NCBI RefSeq assembly: GCF_001758785.1
Contig: NZ_LROM01000152.1
Coordinates: forward strand, 1-64,000
Direction: 5' to 3'
Source of the DNA: Duganella phyllosphaerae
GTDB lineage: Bacteria > Pseudomonadota > Gammaproteobacteria > Burkholderiales > Burkholderiaceae_D
DNA length: 64,000 nt
Position 1 is the first letter of the stretch; every line of letters starts with the position of its first letter. Below the pieces are notes generated by a model. That model did not search any database, was not told the DNA's origin, and worked only from the letters and a program-made list of their open reading frames with translations. The translations under genes and the position numbers were made by a program. This document shows, piece by piece, positions 57,350 through 64,000 of this stretch.

Positions 57350-57678
57350 TGACGTGCTCCAGCAGCGCGGCGCGCGACCGTGACGGTAGAAACGTGAGGC
57401 TCGCGGCGGTAGGCAGGGCCGGCCACCTGGCCCACGTACGGCGCCGCCGGCGCCAGGGCATTGCGCGCCGGCGTGGTGATGTCGTACACCAGTCCGACGA
57501 GGTAGGCGTGACCGCCTTCAACGAGGCGGTTGAACAGCTCGCGCTGGATGAACTCGGCGCGGTTCGACTCGATGTCAATGTTCAGGCGCTCGCAGATTTG
57601 GTAGAAGGTGCCGGGGCCATCGAGCAGGCCCACCAGCAGCTTGCGCGCGCCGCTGCTCGGTTCAGGGAGTTTTCTCAT
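57346..57678 (-). CDS. Phage protein with winged-helix-like N-terminus, 110 aa
   Basis: MRKLPEPSSGARKLLVGLLDGPGTFYQICERLNIDIESNRAEFIQ in segments gives a likely winged helix; the C-terminal tail YDITTPARNALAPAAPYVGQVAGPAYRRE is Pro/Ala-rich. Its 3' part is related to the fragment at 12441-12542 outside the prophage. Coupled by ATGA to both neighbours. Probably DNA-binding; function unknown. Confidence 0.65.
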   Translation of the reverse strand: MRKLPEPSSGARKLLVGLLDGPGTFYQICERLNIDIESNRAEFIQRELFNRLVEGGHAYLVGLVYDITTPARNALAPAAPYVGQVAGPAYRREPHVSTVTVARRAAGARQ

Positions 57679-57866
57679 GGCTGACCGCCTTCCACCTTCA
57701 TGAGCTGGTCGGCGCAGTCGCGCAGCTTCTGCTCGTTATGGCGATGCTTCTTGACCGCGATGCCCTTCTCGGCCGGCGCGGCGCCGATCTTGGCCTTGTC
57801 CGTGGTGCGCCAATCTTTGACGGCTGCCAAGGTCTTGCTCTCGGTGTAGTTGATCGAGGTCGTCAT
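57675..57866 (-). CDS. Small hypothetical early protein, 63 aa
   Basis: MTTSINYTESKTLAAVKDWRTTDKAKIGAAPAEKGIAVKKHR: basic, Lys-rich, soluble, with a C-terminal helix (NEQKLRDCADQLMKVEGG). GGAGGTCCGAGCC before ATG 57866 supplies a ribosome site. Overlaps the next gene by 4 bp. Unknown. Confidence 0.55.
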   Translation of the reverse strand: MTTSINYTESKTLAAVKDWRTTDKAKIGAAPAEKGIAVKKHRHNEQKLRDCADQLMKVEGGQP

Positions 57867-57922
57867 GGCTCGGACCTCCGGGTGTATCGTGGTATCATGG
57901 GACCCTCTGTAGTTGATTTACC

Positions 57923-57948
57923 AAGCCGGCCTGCACGCCGGCTTTTCT
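57923..57948. terminator. GC-rich hairpin in early operon
   Basis: AAGCCGGC-CTGCAC-GCCGGCTTTTCTAT: perfect 8-bp stem; the T-run is on the plus-strand side, so it would stop rightward rather than early leftward transcription. Confidence 0.5.
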
Positions 57949-57958
57949 ATTTCCGCGA

Positions 57959-58192
57959 TCAGTCGTACTGCCCTGACCTTTCGCGGATTTCCTGCACGTT
58001 CATGCCGAAATACTCATGAATATGCAAAATCTGCTTTGCCGTGAGGCGCTGGCCAGACCGCAACAGGCGGCTGATCGTGGCGCTTGTCTCGCCCATTTCT
58101 CGGGCCAGCGCGGCGTAATTCTTTAAACGGTGTTCGGTGATCAGGTAATCCAGCAATTCGCGCACGCTGGGCGGCACGGGGCCAGGCGTCAT
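57959..58192 (-). CDS. XRE-type HTH protein, 77 aa
   Basis: MTPGPVPPSVRELLDYLITEHRLKNYAALAREMGETSATISRLLRSGQRLTAKQILHIHEYFGMNVQEI in segments: a full Cro/CI-type HTH (LKNYAALAREMGETSATISRLLRSG). ATG 58192 overlaps the stop of the zinc-ribbon gene. Likely an early regulator; not next to the immunity operator, so it may be an internal repressor of the early operon. Confidence 0.7.
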   Translation of the reverse strand: MTPGPVPPSVRELLDYLITEHRLKNYAALAREMGETSATISRLLRSGQRLTAKQILHIHEYFGMNVQEIRERSGQYD

Positions 58193-58428
58193 GGCGGTGC
58201 TCCGGCGATCGGTGCGGCGGCGAGTTTCTTGCGCTCCCACGCGGCAATCTCGCGATCGGTCATGAACATGTAGCTGTCACAGCCGCATGTGGGGCAAACC
58301 TTCTCGGTAACTCCGGCGCCGAATTTCTTGCTTGGCTGCTCATGGAGGTCGGTTTCCTTACCGCGCCATTTGCATTTCGTGCGGCCGCAGCGGATCGGGG
58401 CCGCGCCCCAGGCTGGGCGGGCGTTCAC
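58189..58428 (-). CDS. Small zinc-ribbon protein, 79 aa
   Basis: GTG 58428 overlaps the upstream stop (GTGA). Reads RPAWGAAPIRCGRTKCKWRGKETDLHEQP, then VCPTCGCDSYMFM: CxxxxCxW and CxxCxC knuckles, a four-cysteine zinc ribbon. Basic N-terminus. Similar small ribbon proteins occur in many phage early operons, function unknown. Confidence 0.6.
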   Translation of the reverse strand: MNARPAWGAAPIRCGRTKCKWRGKETDLHEQPSKKFGAGVTEKVCPTCGCDSYMFMTDREIAAWERKKLAAAPIAGAPP

Positions 58429-59318
58429 AATTCTTTGCCTGGTGGGTGCGGGTCGGTCGGCTCCATGCGGTAGTCCGAATTCGCGTCGCAAAACTCTTGC
58501 GCCGATTTTCCGTTGGATACCGGGATCAATCCTGGCCCGATGAGGCCGTTTTGAATCCATTCCATCGCCTTCTCGGCGCCGTCGCCCTGCTGCCATTCGA
58601 TCCAAGCAGACTGGTTGCCAACCATAATGTTGTGGATGGTCTGGCTCAGGATCCAGTTAGAGCGGCGGCGCTTGGCGATCTCCGCTTCGAGTTCTGCGAT
58701 GCGCGCCGTGTCGGCCGGCACCGCCAGGTACACCGCCAGCGCATCCGGGCTTTGCTTCGTGGCCCATAGCGTGGTGCGGCACTGGCCGATGCACGGAACC
58801 TCGCGCGGCTCGATGTAGCCGGCCACCTGGGGCGCGGTAGCGCGCGATTCGATGCGCTCGATCATGGCCAGCACGAACATGCAGCCAACGTCCATGCTCA
58901 TGTTGGCGCCGCCGGCGGCCAGCGCCAGGGCCTCGGCTTTCAGTTCCTGCAGTTCCGGGCCATCCATGTATGCCGCCCAGTCCACGAGTGCATCGCTTTG
59001 ACGTGCAGCCGACTGCTGCGACGGCGTGGTCATCGCCAGGTGCAGCGCCCCGGCGGCGGCCGGCGACAGCGTGACCGAGCGATCCATGACCTTGGCAGTG
59101 GCCAGGTGGTCGCGCAGCTCGCACAAGCCGGTGTCGGTGACGGCCGGCGCGTGCAGCAGGCCGGCGTCCAGCCCCATGTTCCAGGCGCCGCGCGCATGCT
59201 CGTTCAGTGCCTCGCGGATCTCGCTCGGCACCAGGCCGCCCAGATCGTCGCGGAAGCACCAGTCCGGCAGCGCCGGCATTGGGCAAGCGGTAGGCGCGCT
59301 ATTCTTTTCGTTACGCAT
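58425..59318 (-). CDS. Hypothetical early protein, 297 aa
   Basis: MRNEKNSAPTACPMPALPDWCFRDDLGGLVPSEIREALNE; soluble, helical, with a middle SPAAAGALHLAMTTPSQQSAARQSDALVDW and a coiled-coil-like RIAELEAEIAKRRRSNWILSQTIHNIMVG. Not recognised. It lies between the antirepressor and the ribbon gene in the early operon. A long, GC-rich gene with phage-like codon use. Confidence 0.55.
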   Translation of the reverse strand: MRNEKNSAPTACPMPALPDWCFRDDLGGLVPSEIREALNEHARGAWNMGLDAGLLHAPAVTDTGLCELRDHLATAKVMDRSVTLSPAAAGALHLAMTTPSQQSAARQSDALVDWAAYMDGPELQELKAEALALAAGGANMSMDVGCMFVLAMIERIESRATAPQVAGYIEPREVPCIGQCRTTLWATKQSPDALAVYLAVPADTARIAELEAEIAKRRRSNWILSQTIHNIMVGNQSAWIEWQQGDGAEKAMEWIQNGLIGPGLIPVSNGKSAQEFCDANSDYRMEPTDPHPPGKEL

Positions 59319-59329
59319 TCGTATCTCCG

Positions 59330-60070
59330 TCAGTGATGGGAAAGCTGGTGCTCGACCTGGTGCTTCGCAAATTCGCCCGCCACCCAGTTCACGCCTTTCG
59401 GGGTGAAGCGCGCGCTGTTGAATGCATGGTTGTTCGCCTGGGCGTGGCCGGCCTTGACCACGAACCGGCCGGCGTCGAGGTGCGCGGCCATTGGCGCCAG
59501 CGCGCCGCCGAGGCGGTACATGATTTTTTTCTCGATGAGGAAGTCACGAAAGACGTGCTCCTTCACCTTCAGGACCTTGGCCACCTGGCGGAAGCCCAGC
59601 GCGCCGGTAGCGTCGCAGTAGCGATCGACGAACTCAACGGCCGGCTTCGCCGCCTCCAGCGCGACTGCCTGCTGCTCAATCACCTCGGCCTGCTCGGCGG
59701 CCAGGCGCAGCGCTTGCGCGAAGGTTTGCGGCACTCCGGGCAACTGCGGCTTAACGTTGGCCTGCTCCAGTTCGCACATGCGGTCGAACACTTTCGCCTG
59801 GAGCGTGTAGCTGTAACTCATGGCGACGAGACAAGCCTCGCGCTTCGGCAGCAAATAGATGTCGCGCTTATTGTTGTTACCGTAGACGTGCGTTCCTAAA
59901 AATTTAGGAGCGTCGGCGCCCAGCACTTTGGGAATTTTCGCCATCAGGTTGTCGTGCCGCAGTTCGATGAAAGGCTCGACGGGAGTGGCGTGCGCCCGGC
60001 GATCTTCGTTGATGAACTCGACCAGCTCAAGACTGGTCATGGTCACTACTTCGGCGATGATTGAATCCAC
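59330..60070 (-). CDS. Antirepressor with Rha-like and KilAC domains
   Basis: 246-aa protein. N-terminal Rha-like regulator domain: TSLELVEFINEDRRAHATPVEPFIELRHDNLMAKIPKVLG (residues about 12-50), KRDIYLLPKREACLVAMSYS. C-terminal KilAC/ANT domain from about residue 115: VEFVDRYCDATGALGFRQVAKVLKVKEHVFRDFLIEKKIMYRLGGALAPMA. Antirepressors of this type block CI and promote lytic growth. GTG 60070 with AAGGAG upstream is used; frames further upstream read through the RHH gene. Confidence 0.85.
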   Translation of the reverse strand: MDSIIAEVVTMTSLELVEFINEDRRAHATPVEPFIELRHDNLMAKIPKVLGADAPKFLGTHVYGNNNKRDIYLLPKREACLVAMSYSYTLQAKVFDRMCELEQANVKPQLPGVPQTFAQALRLAAEQAEVIEQQAVALEAAKPAVEFVDRYCDATGALGFRQVAKVLKVKEHVFRDFLIEKKIMYRLGGALAPMAAHLDAGRFVVKAGHAQANNHAFNSARFTPKGVNWVAGEFAKHQVEHQLSHH

Positions 60071-60119
60071 GAAAACTCCTTGCGGTGGTTGGCTGCTGGT
60101 CGGCGGGCCGGTTGTTGAT

Positions 60120-60410
60120 TCAGGAACGCATCGGGCGCAGCGCACCGCGCGAAACGCGGCGCACGCCCTGGGCCTGGCCTGGGAAGGAGAAGGCCCGGCG
60201 CAGACCTGCACCAGCCCCTTCTTGGCGGCTGGGGAAGCGGGTAACCTGCTGGTGTGCCGTCGCGATGCGCATGCCAGCCTGGCGGAGGAAGCCGCTGATG
60301 CTGATATCTGCTGCAGCGCAGTGGCTCTGCAAAGTGGCCTGCTCCTCGTCGCCGAGGTAGACCTTGACGACGTTCAAGCGGGGATCCGGCTTGCGTTGGG
60401 TGGTGCTCAT
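60120..60410 (-). CDS. Ribbon-helix-helix-like protein, 96 aa
   Basis: MSTTQRKPDPRLNVVKVYLGDEEQATLQSHCAAADISISGFLRQAGMR in segments: an RHH/MobC-like DNA-binding fold (NVVKVYLGDEEQATLQSHCAAADISISGFLRQAG). The C-terminal 45 residues are Arg/Gly-rich (PSRQEGAGAGLRRAFSFPGQ) and probably disordered. AGGAG before ATG 60410. Likely an early regulator. Confidence 0.65.
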   Translation of the reverse strand: MSTTQRKPDPRLNVVKVYLGDEEQATLQSHCAAADISISGFLRQAGMRIATAHQQVTRFPSRQEGAGAGLRRAFSFPGQAQGVRRVSRGALRPMRS

Positions 60411-60498
60411 GTGTTGCTCCTATAGTGATGCGGACTTCAGGATTTAAACCGGCAGGTCTAGGGCCGGCGACGTTACAAATTCGGGGTGGTGATCGCCG

Positions 60499-60900
60499 TC
60501 AGCCAGGCAGGCCGGACGCGGCAGCGCCGGTGGCGGGACGAACGACCGAGCAGAGATCGGCGCATGCGGTGCTGCGCGCGGCGACCGTGATGTCGCCCTG
60601 CTTCGCCAGCACTTCGAGCAGCGTGTTCTGCTTGCGCAGCTCGGCCAGCATCAGCGTGATCGACCCGTAGATATGGGCCTGCAACACCAATTCCGGCCAG
60701 ATCGACGCCCATTTTTCCGGGAACAGTTCTTGGCGCGTTACAGCCCCGCCGGTCGCACGCTCGATCGCGGCGCCATGCTCGACAGGAATTGGATTTACCC
60801 CGGAGGCGTAGCGGCTGACGTTTGCCTGCGGTATATCCAACGCCTCAGAAAGGCGCAACTGGTTACCGCGTGCGAGTGCAAAGTATTCAGCGAGGTTCAT
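60499..60900 (-). CDS. Cro/YdaS-like HTH regulator
   Basis: 133-aa DNA-binding protein: MNLAEYFALARGNQLRLSEALDIPQANVSRYASGVNPIPVEHGAAIERATGGAVTRQELFPEKW in segments matches the YdaS-type HTH (QLRLSEALDIPQANVSRYASG, then GAAIERATGGAVTRQELFP). Its ATG overlaps the stop of the preceding HTH gene (ATGA), so the two are coupled in the first early operon segment. The C-terminal half is helical and may oligomerise. Confidence 0.8.
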   Translation of the reverse strand: MNLAEYFALARGNQLRLSEALDIPQANVSRYASGVNPIPVEHGAAIERATGGAVTRQELFPEKWASIWPELVLQAHIYGSITLMLAELRKQNTLLEVLAKQGDITVAARSTACADLCSVVRPATGAAASGLPG

Positions 60901-61142
60901 GCGGCCTCTCCCGCTTGATTGAGCTGGGTCACGGCGGCGGGTGCGGGGTTGCCGTAAATGTCATCGAACGACAGGGTGTGGCCGCGCTTCGCTGCAAATG
61001 CAATCAGCCGCTGCGCAACCTTCGGCGGAACACTCTGCCCGCGCTCGTAGTGGGAGACATTCCCTTGGCTGACCTGCAGAGCGTCTGCGAGGGCCTTTTG
61101 AGTGAGTGCGAGCTTGGCTCGGATGTCTGAAATTCGGTTCAT
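60897..61142 (-). CDS. XRE-family Cro-like repressor
   Basis: 81-aa HTH protein: MNRISDIRAKLALTQKALADALQVSQGNVSHYERGQSVPPKVAQRLIAFA in segments, a typical CI/Cro helix-turn-helix. First gene of the leftward early operon, starting 8 bp from the -10 of that promoter (61150-61155). ATG 61142 is used because the frame to 61247 crosses the promoter. With such a short leader the mRNA may be leaderless or nearly so. It should compete with CI at the shared operator. Confidence 0.85.
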   Translation of the reverse strand: MNRISDIRAKLALTQKALADALQVSQGNVSHYERGQSVPPKVAQRLIAFAAKRGHTLSFDDIYGNPAPAAVTQLNQAGEAA

Positions 61143-61149
61143 GAGGCAA

Positions 61150-61190
61150 ATATTAGTCCGACTGCTAGATATTGTCAACAGTCGGACTAA
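61150..61190 (-). promoter_or_regulatory. Leftward early promoter with CI/Cro operator
   Basis: On the minus strand: TTGACA (61178-61173), 17 bp, TAATAT (61155-61150). The inverted repeat TTAGTCCGACTG (61153-61164) and CAGTCGGACTAA (61179-61190), 14 bp apart, overlaps both boxes. Same architecture as the rightward promoter at 63507-63547. Confidence 0.85.
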
Positions 61191-61219
61191 TTGAAATTTA
61201 TTAGGCTTACTTATATTCT
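61191..61219 (+). promoter_or_regulatory. Repressor-maintenance promoter (leaderless cI)
   Basis: TTGAAA (61191-61196), 17 bp, TATTCT (61214-61219). The expected +1 falls at about the A of the cI ATG (61226), so the transcript is leaderless, as with lambda PRM. It adjoins the operator half at 61179-61190, which allows CI autoregulation. Confidence 0.75.
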
Positions 61220-61225
61220 GTTCAT

Positions 61226-61972
61226 ATGCCCGCACAACCACTATCACAAGACCAACTTTCCGAAGCCGCCAAGCTCAAGGACCTATTCAAGTCCTGGCAG
61301 GCGAGTCGCAAAGAATCCGGTCTTCCTTCGTCCCAAGAGGCTGCGGCAGATATGCTCGGCTTCGGCCAAAGTGCCCTTGCCCAATATTTGAACGGAAAGA
61401 TTCCCTTAAACATCGACGCTGGAGCCAAGTTCGCCGCCCTCCTTGGTGTGGGCCTATCAGACTTCAGCCCGTCACTGGCAGACCAGGCAACCAGGGTTGC
61501 TGGTTCCGTTACCGGGTTACGTGTGACGGATGATGACGATCACGCTCCGCCCACCATCGCAATTCCAATGGTCTCGGTCCACGTGCAAGCGGGGATAGAC
61601 GGATTCGTCATTGAGCCTATCCTTGATGAGGATGGAAGGCACTATGTGCCTCGGCAATTCATTGAGGAAAATGACCTGCACCCCGACTCACTCGTCGCTG
61701 TAAAGGTGCGGGGCGACAGTATGCAGCCGATGATATTTGACGGAGATATTGCAGTCGTCAATACCATTGACCGAACTCGCAAAAACGGTGGAGTCTTCGC
61801 CATGAACTACAACGGCCAGGCTGTAGTTAAGCGCTTGACTTACGATCGCCGAGAATGGTTTTTGGCCTCGGACAATCCCGACTTCGAGCCAGTCCCATGC
61901 CGTGGCGCTGACTGCATTGTCATTGGACGAGTTGTTCACTTCACGCCAAAGAACTTCCGCGACCGATTATGA
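61226..61972 (+). CDS. CI-type repressor, HTH plus S24 self-cleaving domain
   Basis: 248-aa phage repressor. N-terminal HTH (LPSSQEAAADMLGFGQSALAQYLNGKIPLN, residues about 33-62). C-terminal LexA/S24 autoprotease: VRGDSMQPMIFDGD supplies the catalytic serine (about residue 165) and QAVVKRLT the lysine. RecA-stimulated cleavage would induce the prophage. The transcript appears leaderless from the promoter at 61191. The stop overlaps the start of a small secreted protein gene, so both are expressed in the lysogen. Confidence 0.92.
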   Translation: MPAQPLSQDQLSEAAKLKDLFKSWQASRKESGLPSSQEAAADMLGFGQSALAQYLNGKIPLNIDAGAKFAALLGVGLSDFSPSLADQATRVAGSVTGLRVTDDDDHAPPTIAIPMVSVHVQAGIDGFVIEPILDEDGRHYVPRQFIEENDLHPDSLVAVKVRGDSMQPMIFDGDIAVVNTIDRTRKNGGVFAMNYNGQAVVKRLTYDRREWFLASDNPDFEPVPCRGADCIVIGRVVHFTPKNFRDRL

Positions 61973-62289
61973 AAAAAATTATTGTCAGCGGAATTGCGCT
62001 CTTGCTTCCGTTTTGGGCTAATGCTGGCGAATGCGACAAGACGGCGGCGCTTGAGGCGCAATCGATGCTGCGCGAATTCGCAAAAAGCCATATCGAAGGC
62101 GATCACCTCGCCGTGTACTGGGTCTACAAGATCGAGCGCGAATCAGATGCAAAGCGCTTGAAAATGGTTCGCGCCTTCTCTGATATGGACGCCTGTCTGT
62201 CCGGCGGCGCGCGTGAGATCATGTTTTACCGCAAAGACAAGCTGATGGGCGTTGCCTCCCCAGGCTCCGGTGTGAGGCTGGTGAGATAG
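61969..62289 (+). CDS. Small secreted protein co-transcribed with the repressor
   Basis: 106-aa protein with a Sec signal peptide, MKKIIVSGIALLLPFWANA, cleaved before GECDK. Mature part is about 87 aa with two cysteines that could form a disulfide. ATG overlaps the repressor stop (ATGA), so it should be made in the lysogen: a lysogenic-conversion candidate acting in the periplasm or outside. No family recognised. Confidence 0.6.
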   Translation: MKKIIVSGIALLLPFWANAGECDKTAALEAQSMLREFAKSHIEGDHLAVYWVYKIERESDAKRLKMVRAFSDMDACLSGGAREIMFYRKDKLMGVASPGSGVRLVR

Positions 62290-62438
62290 GTTACGCTCGG
62301 GCAGGCTCGGATGCCCAAGCGCGCTAGTGAAGGCTACAATCTAGCTAGCGATATTGTTTGAGGGCATAAGGCGACTTGTGCTTCGCTATCCGATGCTTGA
62401 TCCATCTCCATAGTTCCCAGCAACCAAGGATACAAGAA

Positions 62439-62777
62439 GTGAGTACACCAGAAGAAGAGTTAGACAAAGGTTCAGCTGCCAATCTGTCATTTGCAGACAT
62501 TTTGGAGTTCCTTAAGGCATCGAAGGTCGACCGACCGTGTCCAGCCTGCGGAAATGGCGGATGGAATATTATTCACACCTCGGAAGTCGATGGTGAGGAT
62601 ATGGGTCCCATGATCCCACTTGGCAATCGTCAACGAGGTTCGATAAGTAACTATGTTCTTCCCGTGATCGTGTGCATATGTAAAAGATGCGCATTTATGC
62701 GATTCCATTCTAGGGCCCCAATAAGCAAATGGGTGACTAACGGCAAAAAACCTCTTGAAAACAATGAGAGCCAGTAA
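62439..62777 (+). CDS. Hypothetical protein with CxxC pairs, 112 aa
   Basis: GTG 62439 follows AAGGA at 8 nt. Starts (V)STPEEELDKGSAANLSFADILEFLKASKVDRPCPACGNGGW, later VCICKRCAFMRFHS: CPxCG and CxCxxC metal-knuckle pattern. Moderately AT-rich, rightward, downstream of the repressor operon (150 bp). Probably another lysogen-expressed gene. Function unknown; overlaps no neighbour if the next gene starts at 62920. Confidence 0.55.
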   Translation: MSTPEEELDKGSAANLSFADILEFLKASKVDRPCPACGNGGWNIIHTSEVDGEDMGPMIPLGNRQRGSISNYVLPVIVCICKRCAFMRFHSRAPISKWVTNGKKPLENNESQ

Positions 62778-62919
62778 CACATATAGCGAGGGGCGGCCTA
62801 CCGCAGAAGGGCTTAGAAGTCGCTTCCCCACATTCGATGACTATTCAGACGTTGACAATCTAACGGTGCACACTCGCCCGGGCGGTGTATCCTCCACACA
62901 TGAAAATTTCAACGAACCT

Positions 62920-63384
62920 ATGAGTAATCTCACAAGAGAAGAGTTTGATGCAAAACTCGAAACCATCGAGGTAAAGATGGATGGAAGGGTCGCATCCATA
63001 CAGGCCAGTGTTGATAATTATCTCAAACTGCAAACGGAGAGCGCGAAGCGGCTCGAGGATAGGTTGATTCGCATGGAAAGCGATGTATCGGACGGCCGAA
63101 AGGAAACAAAAGCCGAAGGAGACAAAGCAAGCGCGGATATGAAAAGCTTAAAAACCGCGATCATTGTGACTGCTGTTAGCACGGTAGCGGCCATTTTGTT
63201 TGGCGTGCTTTCCTTTAATACAATGCTAACATCGAACATGCTAGCATCATTCGAGTCAGGCAAAAATACGGCCTCCGCCCAAGAGGAGGTAAAGAAGCAG
63301 GCGGAGGATACTGCCGCGCTACTCAAGCAGATGCGCGAAGAATTGGATCGACGGCGCCAACCAGATGCGCCCCCGTCCAAGTAG
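62920..63384 (+). CDS. Coiled-coil protein with one TM, XhlA-like layout
   Basis: 154-aa protein, MSNLTREEFDAKLETIEVKMDGRVASIQ, with an N-terminal coiled coil (residues 8-80), one TM helix (TAIIVTAVSTVAAILFGVLSF, about 86-106) and a charged C-terminal coiled tail (QEEVKKQAEDTAALLKQMREELDRRR). Typical of small phage membrane proteins with this MSNLTREE start, so ATG 62920 is preferred; ATG 62764 would add 52 residues and overlap the previous gene. A strong terminator follows. Confidence 0.6.
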   Translation: MSNLTREEFDAKLETIEVKMDGRVASIQASVDNYLKLQTESAKRLEDRLIRMESDVSDGRKETKAEGDKASADMKSLKTAIIVTAVSTVAAILFGVLSFNTMLTSNMLASFESGKNTASAQEEVKKQAEDTAALLKQMREELDRRRQPDAPPSK

Positions 63385-63385
63385 A

Positions 63386-63413
63386 AAAAAAAGCCCGCAC
63401 AGCGGGTTTTTTT
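63386..63413 (+). terminator. Terminator after the lysogen-expressed genes
   Basis: AAAAAAAAGCCCGC-ACA-GCGGGTTTTTTTT: 7-bp stem with A- and T-runs. It closes the rightward repressor transcript and isolates the next early promoter. Confidence 0.85.
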
Positions 63414-63506
63414 TCGTCAAGCCACTCTTGGGCTCTAATCCCTCCCCTGTGACATCCAGTCCGCACCACATCGAACTGCCGTACTAACAAAAAATATTCT
63501 TTTTTA

Positions 63507-63547
63507 TTAGTCCGACTGTTGACATAAATAATCAGTCAGACTAATAT
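63507..63547 (+). promoter_or_regulatory. Rightward early promoter with the same operator
   Basis: TTAGTCCGACTG (63507-63518), TTGACA (63519-63524), 17 bp, TAATAT (63542-63547), CAGTCAGACTAA (63533-63544). It differs from the 61150-61190 element at one operator position and the spacer; same spacing throughout. It drives the genes starting at 63583. Confidence 0.85.
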
Positions 63548-63582
63548 ACCTCCATCGATACACCAACAGCGATGGAGAAGAA

Positions 63583-63675
63583 ATGTCACCAGCCGAACTG
63601 CAAGCCCTTGCCGAAGCCCTGCGCTTGGGCGATGCCGCACACGCCGCCTCCCACCCTGCGCCAGCTGCGCGCTAA
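63583..63675 (+). CDS. Very small early protein, 30 aa
   Basis: MSPAELQALAEALRLGDAA followed by an Ala/Pro-rich tail. GGAG before ATG 63583 and the position 30 bp after the early -10 box make it likely to be translated. It could be a leader peptide or a small early regulator. Length makes homology hard to judge. Confidence 0.5.
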   Translation: MSPAELQALAEALRLGDAAHAASHPAPAAR

Positions 63676-63690
63676 TCGGAGATCGACGCC

Positions 63691-63918
63691 ATGCGCAAAC
63701 CTACCCTTAAAAAGAACACGACCAACCTGCAATGCGCCGGCTTCGTCGCCAGCATCGGTTGCCCTCGCATCTGGGAAATCTGCAACGACTTCGACCGCAA
63801 GCTCTCGCGCCGCCGGTACATCTACCGTACGGAAGCTGCTGCTGCCGAGCTGCGCGATGAGCGCGCCGCTGGTTCTGCGTGGTCGTTCGCCGAGCACCAG
63901 AAGGCGGTGGCGCTGTGA
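63691..63918 (+). CDS. Hypothetical early protein, 75 aa
   Basis: MRKPTLKKNTTNLQCAGFVASIGCPRIWEICNDFDRKL in segments, then RRRYIYRTEAAAAELRDERAAG: basic soluble helical protein. Second gene of the rightward early operon. GTGATC at its end overlaps the next gene start (GTGA), so the operon continues past the window. Not recognised. Confidence 0.6.
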   Translation: MRKPTLKKNTTNLQCAGFVASIGCPRIWEICNDFDRKLSRRRYIYRTEAAAAELRDERAAGSAWSFAEHQKAVAL

Positions 63919-64000
63919 TCGCCCTGATCCTGGGTGCCCAGCTCGGCAGCACCTTCAACTTCACCGAACTGGCTGGCGACGCCATCCGCAACCTGGTCCC
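63915..64000 (+). CDS. Start of a further early gene, cut by window end
   Basis: GTG 63915 overlaps the previous stop; reads (V)IALILGAQLGSTFNFTELAG before the edge. Too short to classify. Excision, recombination and integrase genes would be expected further right in this operon. Confidence 0.4.
   Translation, partial: MIALILGAQLGSTFNFTELAGDAIRNLV

Larger units (their letters stand above)
13170..64000. mobile_element. Siphovirus-type prophage, incomplete at right
   Basis: All functional modules of a lambda-like tailed phage lie between about 13.3 kb and the window end: lysis, tail, head, packaging, accessory, replication, early control and immunity. Late and early genes read leftwards, while repressor and the second early operon read rightwards. 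The left boundary lies somewhere between 13.04 kb (integrase relic) and 13.56 kb (first likely phage gene) and cannot be fixed without attR. Structural, packaging, replication and repressor genes are open, so the element may be inducible. No integrase is seen in the window. Confidence 0.85.

Noticed and set aside
57923..57948. Terminator of the leftward early operon
   Set aside because: The T-run is on the plus-strand side, so it would not stop leftward transcription efficiently.

Overview
The window is high-GC DNA from a betaproteobacterium, most likely an Oxalobacteraceae member of the Massilia/Duganella type. That placement is an inference from the style of the FecI/FecR/TonB-receptor cluster, the type II IlvE and overall codon use; no rRNA or other marker is present to prove it. 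About 13 kb of chromosome is followed by about 51 kb of one tailed-phage prophage that runs off the right edge.

Chromosome (1-13.1 kb). From the left: the N-terminal part of a hybrid sensor histidine kinase (minus strand, cut by the window edge). Next is an iron-responsive cell-surface signalling operon: Fur box, FecI-like ECF sigma factor, FecR-like anti-sigma factor, STN-domain TonB-dependent receptor and a PepSY-type inner-membrane protein. Then come a small unknown gene, an ABC sugar-binding-type protein whose 3' end is frameshifted, a LysR regulator, an orphan TadE-like protein and ilvE. The stretch 12.4-13.3 kb is a graveyard of older integrations. It holds a fragment related to a gene of the present prophage, a frameshifted small gene, the C-terminal end of a decayed tyrosine integrase, a tRNA 3'-end fragment and two copies of ATTACACTGGGA.

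Prophage (about 13.3 kb to beyond 64 kb). The organisation is lambda-like, read right to left. The immunity region (60.9-63.6 kb) has a CI/S24 repressor read rightwards from an apparently leaderless promoter. On either side lie two nearly identical early promoters (TTGACA-17-TAATAT), each overlapped by the same inverted-repeat operator. The leftward promoter drives cro-like genes, a ribbon-helix-helix protein, a KilAC antirepressor, a C5 methyltransferase with six internal repeats, NinG, a PP-loop enzyme, a helicase-methyltransferase, a DUF1376 replication protein with an iteron-like origin inside it, a DnaC-like loader and a zinc-motif protein in the antiterminator Q position. An accessory block (40.4-45.8 kb) follows, with several unknown genes and a complete chemotaxis receptor. 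The late operon continues leftwards: terminase, DUF4055 portal, MuF-like protein, metalloprotease-like protein, scaffold, P22-type coat protein with a signal-peptide-like N-terminus, CE4-like virion protein, head-tail genes, tail tube, G/GT chaperone with a -1 frameshift site, a 1732-aa tape measure, a tail-tip protein and an SGNH-esterase fibre. It ends with holin-like genes, a GH19 endolysin and spanins. The tape measure plus tail tube indicate a siphovirus morphology. The integrase was not seen and should lie beyond 64 kb.

The most unusual points are the chemoreceptor carried as phage cargo, the repeat-expanded C5 methyltransferase beside two other candidate DNA-modification enzymes, the signal-peptide-like start of the coat protein, the CE4-like head-region protein without the usual His ligands, the HExxH protein in the head operon, and several AT-rich lysogenic-conversion candidates.
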